Source of the DNA: Azolla caroliniana
Taxonomy: Eukaryota > Polypodiophyta
DNA length: 64,000 bases
NCBI GenBank assembly: GCA_043228905.1
Contig: JBHGNT010000010.1
Location: forward strand, 12,772,001 to 12,836,000
Direction of reading: 5' to 3'
The notes under the pieces are model-generated. The model searched no databases, was not told where the DNA came from, and saw nothing but the letters and a program-made list of their open reading frames with translations. Position numbers and translations under genes: made by a program. This document shows, one piece after another, positions 23,944-36,539 of the stretch. Position 1 is the stretch's first letter, and each line of letters starts with the position of its first letter.

Positions 23944-24015
23944 TCCATTGTAGTCTAGTTGGTTAGGATACTCGGCTCTCACCTGAGAGTCTCGGGTTCA
24001 ACTCCCGGCAATGGA
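23944..24015 (+). tRNA. tRNA-Glu-like A copy, CTC, best cloverleaf
   Basis: All four helices form: acceptor TCCATTG/CAATGGA, D GTCT/GGAT, anticodon CTCGG-CTCTCAC-CTGAG (one G-T) and T TCGGG-TTCAACT-CCCGG (one T-G). Variable loop is AGTC. Box A (TAGTCTAGTTGG) and box B (GGTTCAACTCC) fit Pol III consensus. It is the strongest candidate in the window for a transcribed tRNA-like gene. Real plant tRNA-Glu(CTC), as I recall it, has TCCGTTG/CAACGGA instead. Confidence 0.72.
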
Positions 24016-24170
24016 AACGACAATGTATTATATTAAATTTCCGACGCATATAATGTGTTATCTGTTTGATAACTCAAAAACTCAAGACCTAAAGTAGGAG
24101 TTACAATAATGTATAATTAACAAAATAATCAATATTATGTTTGAAGGATCGATGACGAACTTTACTTTAA

Positions 24171-24177
24171 TTTTTTT
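24171..24177 (+). terminator. T-run, candidate Pol III terminator
   Basis: Seven T residues in the conserved GATTTTTTTCTCC segment that follows nearly every A copy by about 150-160 nt. Confidence 0.4.
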
Positions 24178-24721
24178 CTCCTAACATCAATTTCTAAACT
24201 TAATCCCATTATTCGATTAATGGTAGAGCTTTCAAATGAAATTGGACAAAACATTATGTTGTTCGAGACAACAAGAAGAAGTATATTTGGTTGTGGTTAT
24301 TCGTCAACATTGGTACGACAAATTAGTACAGCAACAATTACAGTTGCGATAACTCGATACAATTTCAAAGAATAGGCGAAGAATACAAAATAATGGTCAA
24401 CTCTCGATGAGCATTGCACCATGTTTCTTTATTTGTAACAAAGGACTCGAATGGTATATTAACTAATTCATTTACTAACTGAATTCTATTGTAATCAAAT
24501 TGCCTCGGATGCTTGCTTTTTACCTAAGACGCCCGGGTAGAATTAGATATGTCAGATATCATGAGTTAATGTGCAATCTATAAAAACCCTTGAAATTATT
24601 AAATCTTAAAAACAAGAGTGTGGTAGAATAAACCTCAGTTTTTCGTTGATGCTTGCGCAAAATATAAATATTATTTATTTCTAATCAATCATTGCAAGAT
24701 TAAAAAGCACACAAAATGTGA

Positions 24722-24793
24722 TCCATTGTAGTCTAGTTGGTTAGGATACTCGGCTCTCACCCGAGAGACCCGGGATCAACTCCCGGCAATGGA
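24722..24793 (+). tRNA. tRNA-Glu-like A copy, CTC, all stems paired
   Basis: Every helix matches the family consensus with no mismatch. The one defect is T54 to A in the T loop (GGGATCAACT), which hits box B and the conserved TTC motif. The partial copy at 25284 shares this change. Confidence 0.68.
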
Positions 24794-25088
24794 AACGACT
24801 ATATCATATATTAGATTTCCGACGCATATCATCTGTTAACTGTTTGATAATTGAAAAACTCAATACCTAAATTTCCAACTCCTAGGTACAACAATAGGCA
24901 TTGGAAAAACTAGATCCATCATAGATCATGAGGTAATATCGCATCGAGAAAAACCCTTAAAATTATGTAATCTTAAAAATGACAATGTGTTAGAATAGTC
25001 CTGAGTTCCTCGTTGATGCTTGCACAATATATAAATATTATTTATTACTAATCTATGATTGCAATATTAAGAAGTACACAAGATAAGA

Positions 25089-25160
25089 TCCATTGTAGTC
25101 TAGTTGGTTAGGATACTCGGCTTTCACCCGAGAGACCCGGGTTCAACTGCCGGCAATGGA
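25089..25160 (+). tRNA. tRNA-Glu-like A copy, anticodon TTC, well preserved
   Basis: Acceptor, D and anticodon stems are perfect (CTCGG-CTTTCAC-CCGAG). One T-stem mismatch (G53-G61). It is the best TTC version in the array. Confidence 0.65.
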
Positions 25161-25283
25161 AATGATTATATCATATATTAAATATCTGACTCATACCATG
25201 TGTTACCGGTTTGATAACTCAAAAACTCAAGACCTAAAGTAGATGTTACAATAATGTACAATTAACAAAACAATCAATATTAT

Positions 25284-25337
25284 GTTAGGATACTCGGCTC
25301 TCACCCGAGAGACCCGGGATCAACTCCCGGCAATGGA
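25284..25337 (+). pseudogene. A copy, 3' two-thirds only
   Basis: Starts at GTTAGGATACTCGG, fused to TTAT of the monomer body. It carries the same GGGATCAAC variant as the copy at 24722, so it derives from that lineage. Confidence 0.7.
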
Positions 25338-25487
25338 AACGATAGTGCAAAACCCGTGAAATTAATAAATCTTAAAAACGAGAGTGTGTTAGAATAATCT
25401 TCTGTTTCTCATTGATGCTTGCGCAATATATAAATATTATTTATTACTAATCAATGATTGCAATATTAGAAAGTGCACAACATGTTA

Positions 25488-25559
25488 TCCATTGTAGTCT
25501 AATTGTTTAGAATAATTGTCTCTCACACGAGAGAACCGGGTTCAACTCCTGGGAATAGA
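25488..25559 (+). pseudogene. A copy, degraded, CTC
   Basis: Anticodon stem ATTGT/ACGAG and acceptor TCCATTG/GAATAGA are mismatched. The 3' flank jumps directly to ACCAACAATTATAG, about 310 bp ahead in the monomer. Confidence 0.45.
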
Positions 25560-25941
25560 TTGCACCAACAATTATAGTTTGGATAACTTGATACAATTTG
25601 AAACAATACGCATAGATTGCAAAATAATGGTCAACTGTAGTAAAGCACTCAAATATTACTTTATCTAATTCATTTACTAAATGAATTCCACTGTAGTCTA
25701 CTTGGTTCAGATCCTTGTTTTTTCCACGAGACTCCCGGGTACGACAATTGGTATGGGAAAAACTAGATACATCGTAGATCATGAGTTAATATCGCATCAA
25801 TACAAACCCTTGAAATTATTAAATGTTAAAAACCAGAGTGTGTTCAATTAATCCTAAATTTTACGTTGATGCTTGCGCAATATATAAATATTATTTATTA
25901 CTAATCAATGACTGCAATTTTAAAAAGTACACTAGATATCA

Positions 25942-26013
25942 TCCATTGTAGTCTAGTTGGTTAGAATACTTCGCTCTCACCCGAGAGAACCGGGTTTAAC
26001 TCCCGGCAACGGA
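25942..26013 (+). tRNA. tRNA-Glu-like A copy, keeps ancestral 3' acceptor
   Basis: The acceptor is TCCATTG/CAACGGA: the 3' strand has the C69 of ordinary plant tRNA-Glu while the 5' strand has the derived A4, leaving an A-C mismatch. T stem is perfect with loop TTTAACT. Anticodon stem has one mismatch; CTC. Confidence 0.52.
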
Positions 26014-26950
26014 AATGATTATATCATATATTAAATTTCCGACTCATAGCATGTGTTAAGAGTTTGATAACTTAAAAATTCAAGACCTCAAGTAGACATT
26101 ACAATAATGTACAATTAACAAAATAATCAATATTATGTTTGAAGGATTGATGACGAACTTTGCTTTTATTTTTTTCTCCTAACATCAATTTCTAAACTTA
26201 ATCCCATTATTCAATTAATAGTAGAGGTTTCAAATGAAATTGGACAAAACATTATGTTGTTTGGGACAAGAAGAAGCAATATATTTAGTCGTGGTTATTT
26301 CTCAACATGGTTACGCCAAATTAGTACGCCGACAATTATAGTTTGGATAACTAGATAGAATTTCCAAAAATACGCATAGATTGTAAAATAATGGTGAACT
26401 TTCGATCAACATCGCACTAGATTTCTTTATTTGAAGCAAACCACTAGAATATTACATTAACTAATTCATTTACTAAATGAATTCCATTGTAGTCTAGTTG
26501 GTTCGGATCCTTGTTTTTTACATGAGACTCCCGTGTACAACATTATGTTGTTCGGGAAAACAAGAAGCAGTATATTTGGTTGTGGTTATTCCTGAACATT
26601 GCTAGTTTGGATCACTTGATACAATTTCAAACAATACGCATAGATTGTAGAATAATGGTCAATTGTCCATGACTATTGCACTGTTTCTTTATTTGTAACA
26701 AAGGACTAGAATGGTACATTGTAATCAAGTTGCCTCGGATGCTTACTTTTTACCTGGGACGCCGGGCTACAAGTAGATATATCATATATCATGAGTTAAT
26801 GTGGCATCGATAAAAACCCTTGAAATTATTAAATCCTAAAAACGATAGTGTGTTAGAATAATCCTCAGTTTTTCATTGATGCTTGCACAATATATAAATA
26901 TTATTTATTTCTAATCAATTATAGCAATATTAAAAACCCACAAGATGTGA

Positions 26951-27022
26951 TTCATTGTAGTCAAGTTGGTTACGATGCTGGGCTCTCACCCGATAGACCA
27001 GTGTTCAACTCCCAACAATGGA
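26951..27022 (+). pseudogene. A copy, degraded, CTC
   Basis: Acceptor TTCATTG/CAATGGA pairs with one wobble, but the anticodon stem (CTGGG/CCGAT) and T stem (CAGTG/CCCAA) are damaged. Confidence 0.45.
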
Positions 27023-27800
27023 AAAGACAATATCATATATCAAATTTTGCGACGCATGTCATGTGTGTACTGTTTGATAACTAAAAAACTCAAGCCCTAA
27101 AGTAGTTCTTACAATAATATACAATTAACAGACAGAATAATTAATATTATGTTTGAAGGATTGACAAAGAACTTGAGTTTAATTTTTTTCTCCTAACATC
27201 AATTTCTTAATTTAATCCCATTATTCGATTAATGGTAGAGGTTTCGAATGAAATTGGACGAAACATTATGTTGTTCGGGACAAGAAGCAATATATCTAAT
27301 TGTGGTTATTCGTCACCATTGTTACGATAAATTAGTACACCAAACATTATAATTTGGATAACTCGATACAATTTCAAACAATACGCATAGATTGTAGAAT
27401 AATGGTCAACTGTCAATGACTATTGCACCATGTTTCTTTATTTGTAACAAAGAACTAGAATGGTACATTAACTAAATTCCATTGTAATTAAATTGCCTCT
27501 GATCCTTGCGTTTTACAGTAGATATATCATATATCATGAGTTAATGTGGCATTGATAAAAACCAATGAAATTTATAAATCTTAAAAATGAGAGTGTGTTA
27601 GAAGAACAGGCATAGGAAAAACTAGATATATCATAGATCATGAGTTAATTTGGCATTGATAAAATCCGGTGAAATTATTAAATCTTAAAAATAAGAGTGT
27701 GTTAGAATAATCCTCTGTTTCCTGTGTATGCTTGCGCAATATATAAATATTATTTATTACTAATTAATGATTGCAATGTTAAACAGTGCACAAGATGTGA

Positions 27801-27872
27801 TCCATTGCGGTCTTGTTGGTTAGAATACTCGCCTCTCACACAAGAGACCCCAGTTCAACTCCCAGGAATAAA
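27801..27872 (+). pseudogene. A copy, degraded, CTC
   Basis: Loop CTCTCAC is kept. The acceptor ends GAATAAA, and the anticodon stem CTCGC/ACAAG is broken. Confidence 0.4.
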
Positions 27873-28201
27873 AAGGACAATATCATATATCAAATTTTGC
27901 GACGCATGTCATGTCTTAACAATTTGATAATGGAGAAACTCAAGACCTAAAGTAGTTACAATAATGTACAATTAGCAAAATAATCAATATTATGTTTGAA
28001 GTATTGATAAAGAACTTTACTTTGATTTTTTTCTACTCACATCAATTTCTAAACTTAATCACATTATTCAATTAATAGTAGAGGTTTCAAAAGGAGAGTG
28101 TGTTAGAATAATCCTCTGTTTCTCGTTGATCCTTGCGCAATATATAAATATTATTTATTACTAATCAATGATTGCAATATTAAAAAGTGCACAAGATGTG
28201 A

Positions 28202-28274
28202 TCCATTGAAGTCTAGTTAGCAAGAATACTCTGCTCTCACACGAGAAACCCGCGTTCAACTCCTAAGGAATAAA
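28202..28274 (+). pseudogene. A copy, degraded, CTC
   Basis: 73 nt. D loop altered to AGTTAGCAAGAAT, T stem lost, acceptor 3' strand GAATAAA. Confidence 0.4.
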
Positions 28275-28892
28275 AACGACGCTTGTCATGTGTTAACTGT
28301 TTGATAACTCAAAAACTCAAGACCTAAAGTAGTTACAATAATGTACAATTAACTTTTTCTTTCATTTTTTTCACCTAACATCAATTTCTAAACTTAATCC
28401 CATTATTCAATTAATAGGATAGGTTTCAAATGAAATTTGAAAAAACATTATGTTGTTCGGGACAAGAAGAAGTAGTATATTTAGTCGTGGTTATTCCTCA
28501 ACATTGTTACGATAAATTAGTACACCAACAATTATAGTTTGGATAACTCCATCCAATTATAGTTTGGTCAACTGTCGATGAGCATTGCATCATGTTTCTT
28601 TATTTGTAACATCGGACTAGAATGGTACAATAACTAATTCATTTACTAAATGAATCCCATTGTAATCAAGTTGCCTCGTATCCTGGCTTTTTACCTGAGA
28701 CGCACGGGTACAAGTAGATATATCATATATCATGAGCTAATGTTGCATTGATAAAAACCCTTGGATTTATTAAATCTTAAAAACGATAGTGTGTTAGAAT
28801 AATCCTTAGTTTTTAGGTAATGCTTGCGCAAAATATAAATATTATTTATTTCTAATCAATGATTGCAATATTAAAAAGCACACAGGATGTGG

Positions 28893-28964
28893 TCAATTGC
28901 AGTCTAGTTGGTTAGGATACTCGGCTCTCACACGAGAGACCTGGGTTCAACTCCCGGCAATGGA
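28893..28964 (+). tRNA. tRNA-Glu-like A copy, CTC
   Basis: Acceptor TCAATTG/CAATGGA has one mismatch (3-70) and the anticodon stem one (G31-A39). T stem pairs with a wobble. TCAATTG recurs at 29624 and 60092. Confidence 0.52.
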
Positions 28965-29623
28965 AACAACAATATCATATATTAAATTTCCGACGCATAT
29001 CATGTGTTAACTGTTTGATAACTCAAGACCAAAAGTAGGTGTTACAAAAATGTATAGTTAACAAAATAATCAATATTATGTTTGAAGGATGGATAAAGAA
29101 CTTTACTTTCATTTTTTTCTCCTAACATCAATTTCTAAACTTAATCCCATTATTTGATTAATGGTAGAGGATTCAAATGAAATTGGAAAAAACATTATGT
29201 TGTTCGGGACGACAAGAAGCAGTATATTTAGTTGTGGTTATTCCTCAACATTGTTACGATAAATTAGTACACCAAACGTTGTAATTTGAATATCTCGATA
29301 CTAATTCAAACAATACGCATAGATTGTAGAATAATGGTCAACTGTCGATGACTATTGCACCATGTTTCTTTATTTGTAACAAAGGACGAGAATGGTACAT
29401 TAACACACGGATCCTTGTGTTTTACCTAGGACGCTCGGGTACAAGTAGATATATCATATATCATGAGCTAATGTTGCATCGATAAAAACCCTTGGATTTA
29501 TTAAATCATAAAAACGATAGTGTGTTAGAATAATCCTCAGTTTTTAGGTAATGCTTGCGCAAAATATAAATATTATTTATTTCTAATCAATGATTGCAAT
29601 ATTAAAAAGCACACAGGATGTGG

Positions 29624-29695
29624 TCAATTGCAGTCTAGTTGGTTAGGATACTCAGCTCTCACACGAGAGACCCGGGTTCAACTCCCGACAATGGA
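29624..29695 (+). pseudogene. A copy, CTC
   Basis: Sister of 28893, 731 bp away (same TCAATTGCAGTC start), with further anticodon-stem (CTCAG/ACGAG) and T-stem mismatches. Confidence 0.48.
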
Positions 29696-30419
29696 AACGA
29701 CAATATCATATATTAAATTGTCGAGGCATATCATGTGTTAATTATTTGATAACTGAAAAACTCAAGCTATAAAGTAGTTGTTAGAATAATGTACAAATAA
29801 CAAAATAATCAATATTATGTTTGAAGGATTGATGACGAACTTTGCTTTGATTTTTTTCTCCTAACATCAATTTCTAAACTTAATCCCATTTTTCAATTAA
29901 TAGTAGAAGTTTCAAATGAAATTTAACAAAACATTATATTGTTCGGGACAACAAGAAGCAGTATATTTAGTCTTGGTTATTCCTCAACATTGTTACGACA
30001 AAGTAGTACACCAAGAATTATAGTTTGGATAACTTGATACAATTTCCAAAAATACGCATAGATTGTCGAATAATGGTGAATTCTCGATGAGAATTGCACC
30101 ATGTTTCTTTATTTGAAGTAAAGCACTACAATATTACATTAACTAATTTATTTACTAAATGAATTCCATTGCAGTCTAGTTTGTTTGGATCCATATTTTT
30201 TACACGAGACTCTCGGGTACAGCAATTGGCATGGGAAAAACTAGATACATCATAGATCATGAGTCAATATCACATCGATGGAAACCCTTGAAATTATTAA
30301 ATCTTAAAAATGAGAGTGTGTTAGAATAATCCGATGTTTCTCGTTGATGCTTGCGCAATATATAAATATTATTTATTACTAATCAATGATTGCAATATTG
30401 AAAAGTACACAAGATATGA

Positions 30420-30491
30420 TCCATTGTAGTCTAGTTGGTTAGGATACTAGGCTGTCACCCGAGAGACCCAGGTTCAACTCCCAACAATGGA
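30420..30491 (+). pseudogene. A copy, anticodon GTC
   Basis: Acceptor perfect. The loop CTGTCAC reads GTC (Asp). The anticodon stem has one mismatch and the T stem (CCAGG/CCCAA) three. It lies in a block that parallels 5904 onward. Confidence 0.45.
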
Positions 30492-30980
30492 AACGACAAT
30501 ATCATTTATTAAATTTCCGACGCATATCATGTGTTAATTGTTTGATAACTCAAAAACTCAAGATTATGTTTGAAGGATTGATGACGAACTTTCCTCGATC
30601 AACATTGCAAAAATACGTATAGATTGTAAAATAATGGTGAACTCTCGATCAACATTGCAACATATTTCTTTATTTGAAGCAAAGCACTAGAATGTTACAT
30701 TAACTAATTCATTTACTAAAGTAATTTCATTTTAGTCTACTTGGTTCGGATCCTTGTTTTTTACACGAGACTCCCGGGTACAACAATAGGCATTGGAAAA
30801 ACTAGATACATCATAGATCAGGAGGTCATGTCGCATCGATAAAAACCCTTGAAATTATTTAGTCTTAAAAACGAGAGAGTGTTAGAATAATCCTCAGTGT
30901 CTCGTTGATGCTTGCGCAATATATAAATATTATTTATTACTAATCTATGATTGCAATATTAAAAAGTACACAAGATATGA

Positions 30981-31052
30981 TCCATTGTAGTCTAGGTTGT
31001 TAGGATGCTCGGCTCTCACCCGAGAGACCCGGGTTCAACTCCCGCCAATGGA
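30981..31052 (+). tRNA. tRNA-Glu-like A copy, CTC
   Basis: Acceptor and anticodon arms are perfect. One T-stem end mismatch (C49-C65). D loop altered (AGGTTGTTA). One of the better CTC copies. Confidence 0.6.
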
Positions 31053-31776
31053 AACGACAATATCATATATTAAATTTCCGACGGATATCATGTGTTAAGT
31101 GTTTGATAACTCAAAAACTCAAGACCTAAAGTAGGAGTTACAATAATGTACAATTAACAAAATAATCAATATTATGTTTGAAGGATTGATGACGAACTTT
31201 ACTTTAATTTTTTTCTCCTAACATCAATTTCTAAACTTAATCCCATTATTCAATTAATGGTAGAGCTTTCAAATGAAATTGGACAAAACATTATGATGTT
31301 TGAGACAACAAGAAGAAGTATATTTGGTTGTGGTTATTCGTCAACATTGGTACGACAAATTAGTACAGCAACAATTACAGTTGGGATAACTCGATACAAT
31401 TTCAAAGAATAGGCAAAGAATACAAAATAATGTTCAACTATCGACAAGCATTGTACCATGTTTCTTTATTTGTAACAAAGCACTAGAATAGTACATTGAC
31501 TAATTTATTTTCTAAATGAATTCCATTGTAATCAAGTTGCCTCGAATCGTTAATTTCTACTCGAAACATGCGGGTACTAGTATAGGCATATGAAAAACTA
31601 AATACATTATATATCATGAGTTAATGTGGCATCGATAAAAACCTATGAAATTAATAAATCTTTAAAACGAGGGTGTGTTAGAATAATCCTCTGTTTCTTG
31701 TTGATGATTGTGCAATATATAAATATTATTTATTACTAATGAAGGATTGCAATATTAAAAAGTATACAAGATGTGA

Positions 31777-31848
31777 TCCATTAAAGTCTAGTTGGTTAGA
31801 ATACTCGGCTCTCACCCAAGAGACCCGTGTTCAACTTCTGGGAATAGA
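31777..31848 (+). pseudogene. A copy, degraded, CTC
   Basis: Acceptor TCCATTA/GAATAGA and T stem CCGTG/TCTGG are mismatched. Same GAATAGAAAGGAC subtype as 6968, which fits the duplicated-block pattern. Confidence 0.45.
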
Positions 31849-32002
31849 AAGGACAAGATCATATATAAAAGTTTGTGATGCATGTCATGTGTTTGATAAC
31901 TAAAAAACTCTAGACGTAAACAATAATGTACAATTAACAAAATAATCAATATTATGTTTGAAGGATTGATAAAGAACTTTGGTTTGATTTTTTTCTCGTC
32001 AC

Positions 32003-32019
32003 ATCAATTTCTAAACTTC
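32003..32019 (+). repeat. LINE-B target-site duplication, left
   Basis: ATCAATTTCTAAACTTC, 17 bp, repeated exactly at 38495-38511. The long direct repeat plus the poly(T) run at 32020 is the signature of target-primed reverse transcription. Confidence 0.93.
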
Positions 32020-32187
32020 TTTTTTTTTTTTTCCCAAAAGAAGAATATACTCCATTAGTTAAAATGACATACAATACACAACTTTAGACATTACCTACTT
32101 GCATATGGACTACATCACTTATTTATCTTACACTAAATAGTCCACATGTTTGTTCTCCATGTTTGTCGTGTCATTCACGCCCCTCTA

Positions 32188-35100
32188 TCATCTAATGGGA
32201 GGGGGGAACATCCATCTCGGTACTACGTACTGCCATCGTATCTCCACTCCAATTTCTGTAGCCATCGGTGTAGTACACCATCGTTTTCTGAATTTAAGCC
32301 TCATTAAATCTGAAGCATCATCTGTTCCATCAATCCGCTCATATTGGGCCCTCAATGTAGTTATTAGGATGTGCCATATTAGCTTAATAGATTTTGTTGG
32401 AGGCCGTTTGTTTGCTGAAAATACCCTGGTACATCTTGCAGTCCAAATGTTCCATATGATATTGGGTGCTAGCAACATCCATAGATCTACAATTTTCTGC
32501 TTCTGGGCATTACTTCTAGGTGCACTGTTACCAACGACCACTCGAATAGTTCCATTCTCCCCTCTGTACATAGTTGTACATGTGCTATCAAAATTCTCTA
32601 CGTCATCATCAAGACAATTCCAAGAAGTATGTCCCCAATTGAGGGTAAAAGAGCTAGAGGCATGGCAAAGCAATCGTAATGCCCTTCTCCATACTACCGT
32701 AGCCTCATGACATTCCCAAAGACAATGGGAAATGCTTTCTAGTTGTCCACATGCACTACATCTTGGGTCTACATTGGGGCCTCTAGCCCATGCCCCTACT
32801 GGCAAGGCTCTATGCACAATAAGCCATAAGCACATCATTATCTTGCGGTCACCGCTGTCATGCCATATCATTTTCCAGAATTTTGCTAATCTCCTTTCAC
32901 TAATGCCCTCTTGTATCCAAAATTTACGAGCTGCAATATCTTGGTGTTCTTGTTTTAGGATAAATTTGCCTTCAGATTTTCGTGTTGTACCTGAAAAATT
33001 GCACCAACTTGGCACCATCACTTGGACCTTGAGTTTTCCAGAAATACATCGCGGGGTCCCATGATAGCTGATTTGAATGCCCTTCTATCGGCCAACACAC
33101 TGTCGTTGGTTTGAGCTCACTCGGTTCGGGGTCAACTATGATAGCCTTTCCATTTTTTGCAAGCAACCTAATCGGCCTTTCAGTTTGATAGGCTGGTTGC
33201 TCACATATTACCCTTCTATGCTCTATTTTGTAGTAGCATGCCTCATTAGAGTCGGCTTTCGTTCCCTTAATTCCGATTATATAATTTTCAGCATCGATGA
33301 GTCCTGTCCATTCCATTTCAGAGGGGCTTATGGCTGCTTCTTCCAAGATTTGCCCGCTGCGTGCAAAGGCATATGTAATCCTCATTAGCATGCATTTACC
33401 CCTGTTTATCCTCAATATTCTAGCCTTTTGAGTGCCCACATCATTACGTAGAAATCTCTTCCAATTTGCCAATGTATTCCCTTGGGCATTGATTAAATTG
33501 GCCCATTTGAAACCTGTTTTTTGTCCTATCATCAGCCTATCCACATCTCTAATTAATGGGTTCCAAACAATAGGCATGTACATTCGGGCATATGCATCAT
33601 TTCTCCACCTACAAACGATTCCCTTTCTTATTCCATTCCATGCCTTCATAATTCCAACAGCACATATACTCTGTGTACATCCCCGGTATTTGGGTCGCAT
33701 TTCAAGCACAAACCAACAAAAAGGGCTACTTGGCCAACTCCCACCATGTCTTGGCAACCACATCTTCCATCTGCGTTGCCAGAGAATTTTCCAAGGTGCC
33801 TCAGGTGGTTGCAAGCTCCTGACCATCAATTTGCCTAGCAAAGCCTTCGTGTGCACCACAGGATCTATTAGTCCCACCCCACCTTCACGTTTATCTTTTA
33901 TGAGTGTAGTCCATGCAACCTTTGCACAAGCATGTTTTTCCTCAGTGCCCCCCCATAAGAAATTTTTGATCAACCTTTTTATCAATTTCATCGACTTGGG
34001 TGCGATTATCCAACATGCCGCAGTATGCCATATTGTGGCCATTAGCACCTGATTTGCAATCACAATCTTCGCTGCAAAGGATAATTTTCTTGCATTCCAC
34101 CATATTAACTTCGCTTTTATTTTGTCCACAAGTAGAGTGTAGTGTTCTGAGTGATCAATGTCCATCCTGATTTTGAAATCCAAGTATCTAGTAGCTTCTC
34201 CTCTCCTCAACCATCTGAAATTAGGGTCTGGAGCCCAATTTACCACAGGCTTATTGCTAATCCAAATGCCCACTGATTTATTCCAGTTTATATTCGCACC
34301 TGACCCCCTACAAAACTCATTTATTGCACTTTGTAGTCTGTCCAAGTTGTTTGCATCCCCCTTAACATAAATTGTTGTATCATCAGCATATTCTGTATCA
34401 AGCATCATTCCTGCATCCTTGGGTAGGGGAAGGCCTTGTATTTGCCAATATCTATCTCTAATCTGATAATGCAACGCTTCCGCTGCAATAATGAATAGGT
34501 ATGGGGCCAATGGGCATCCCTGGCGTACCGATCGTGTCATCCTAAAGCTCTTCCCCAAGCTTCCAGCCATTAAAACCTGGCTGGAAGCGTCCCTATAAAA
34601 GGCAGCCAATCCAAGGATCCATTGCTGCTCGAAGCCTAGGGCAGCCATCACTACTTCCAAGAATTCCCATGAGATCCAGTCATATGCTTTTTCAAAATCG
34701 AGTAACATCACTGCTAGGTCCACTTCTTGCTCCTCTCCCCATGCTGAATACTCCCAAAAAGTTATCACATTGTCAACAATGCTCCGGTTTTCGAGGAAGC
34801 CAATTTGCATTGTATGTATTATGTCCCCTAGGACCATTTTCAATCGACTACTTACAACTTTAGCCATGATCTTAAAGCCATTAGTGAGAATCGTCAAAGG
34901 TCGCCAATTATCAAGCATAGTTAGATCCTTCCCATCCTTGGGAATTAAATAAATCATTCCTTGACACAGTGTCGGAGGCATTAAACCTTCAGCCATAATG
35001 TATTGCATCCCTTCCAACATGTCATCCTTAATTAAATCCCAATATTTGATGTGAAAATATATAGGGAGTCCATCTATGCCCGCACAGCTTTGTTTGTTCA

Positions 35101-36538
35101 TATCTGAAATTGCATCCCACAATTCTTGTATACAAATAGGGGTATTTAGACGGTCCATAATTTGAGCCGAAACTCTCTTCAGGATCCTGTTTATTATATT
35201 TCTAAAGGCATCTCGCTCAATATGTTCCTCGTTGCATACATTCAGTAGTTGCATATAATAGCTCGTGGCCATTCCAAGCATTTCCTTCGCGCACGTGGTC
35301 ATTGTGCCATCTGTCTTTTTCAAACATGAAGGTTGGGTCCCAGAGCCTTTGCATTTTACAACTTCAAAAAGACCTTTCGTAACACGGTCTCCTACCCTCA
35401 TCCAATTTACTGCTTTACTACGATAGGCATTAGTAGTCCTTAGTTTCTGATACATATCCAGTTTGCATTTTGCCTCCTCTAGTTGGGCCTCAATCCATAC
35501 ATTATTCGGGTATTGTTCTCTTAGTCGCTGCACAGAAGCGAGTGTTCATTGCATTCTTTGTAGTTTCTCCTTCATCTCCTTTCTAATTTCAATTGCTTTC
35601 TCCCGAAAGAAACATGCACATTCCTCAATTTTCCCAGCCAGCCTATGAGCGGGATCATGATACATCCATTTGACATTAGACCATAGTCTTCTTATATCAT
35701 TAGTCCATTTATTGTCCATGACCAACTCCTTGCTCACCTTCACATTATGTGGATTGCATCGACTGTTTTCTTTTATATGTAACAGGACAAGTGCATGGTC
35801 TGAGAACATCGTTCAAGGACAAATTATGCATTTGCCTTTCATATCTATGAGCCGAGGGTCCAAATACCATCTGTCCAACCTGGACATTGTCCTCCCATGA
35901 ACGCTTCCTCCTACTCTAGAGTATAGAAGAGATTTTTCTTTTTGCATCTCACAGTTAGATGCATTCCAACAATCTATCACATTATATGCTAAACAAAACT
36001 TATCCCATGCATCTTTTTCCGCCCCTTGCACCGTGCCATTTGCATTTCCGCTTCTATCTTCTTGTTGCTCCACCATATTAAAATCTCCTCCAATGATCCA
36101 CAGATCTGCATCTGGTTTCTTGTCCACTAGTTGCAACCAGAATTCCTTTCTTTCAGTAGCAGAATTTGGGGCATATATGTTCAGTATGCCCAAGTGCCTA
36201 TATCTATGTTTTATCCTTATATAGACAGCCTGACCCTCTACTAAACATCCTCTGCCTGTGAATGTTGCATTATACTTAGCTTTCATTGCTATGAGTACTC
36301 CCCCATGAATCTCTTTGTCCCCCGTAGCTGCCGACCATGTATTGGTCCAACTCCTAGGGCAGATGTTTCCAATTTTGTCGATCTTATCCCCATCTAGGTG
36401 ATGCTCTTGCACCATGATAACATCAGGCACTATTGCCTCCGTGCATCGCTGAATTTCAGCAGCTAATACATTCTTCTTCATGTGGAATTGGCTACCACCA
36501 ATTCCTTGTATATTCCATGTTAGCAAGCTAAGATTCAT
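32188..36538 (-). pseudogene. LINE-B ORF2 (endonuclease, RT, zinc finger)
   Basis: Starts MNLSLLTWNIQGIGGS, an AP-type endonuclease with GGDFNMV and SRLDRWY blocks (36538 to about 35850). The RT has LIPKDGKD, NWRPLTILT, MLLDFEKAYDWISW, RQGCPLAPYLF and the YADD box at about 34380-34391. The C-terminal zinc finger reads CSACGQLESISHCLWEC. Total about 1450 codons, normal for plant L1. Breaks: TGA at about 35813 and 35546, and one frameshift near 32980-33010. The start ATG lies one base after the ORF1 stop (TAA-A-ATG), suggesting reinitiation. Confidence 0.92.
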
Positions 36539-36539
36539 T

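Larger units (their letters stand above)
23944..24177 (+). ncRNA. predicted Pol III transcript: tRNA-Glu head plus AU-rich tail
   Basis: No T4 run lies close after the tRNA, so termination at its end is unlikely. The first strong run is T7 at 24171-24177, giving a predicted RNA of about 235 nt: a 72-nt tRNA-like head and a roughly 155-nt tail. The same spacing recurs in many monomers. Alternatively the tRNA would be cut out by RNase Z, or the locus is silent. Confidence 0.35.
20637..32019 (+). repeat. tRNA-Glu satellite, block 2
   Basis: Continues the same family after LINE-A. B copies start near 21581, 22424, 23220, 23426, 24485, 25687, 26483, 26714, 27478, 28656, 29408, 30165, 30726 and 31522; those at 21581, 23220, 26483, 27478 and 29408 are truncated. 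Monomers at 21180 and 21870 have lost their A or B copy by deletion. The block ends in the target duplication of LINE-B. No gene is seen apart from the tRNA-like copies. Confidence 0.93.
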
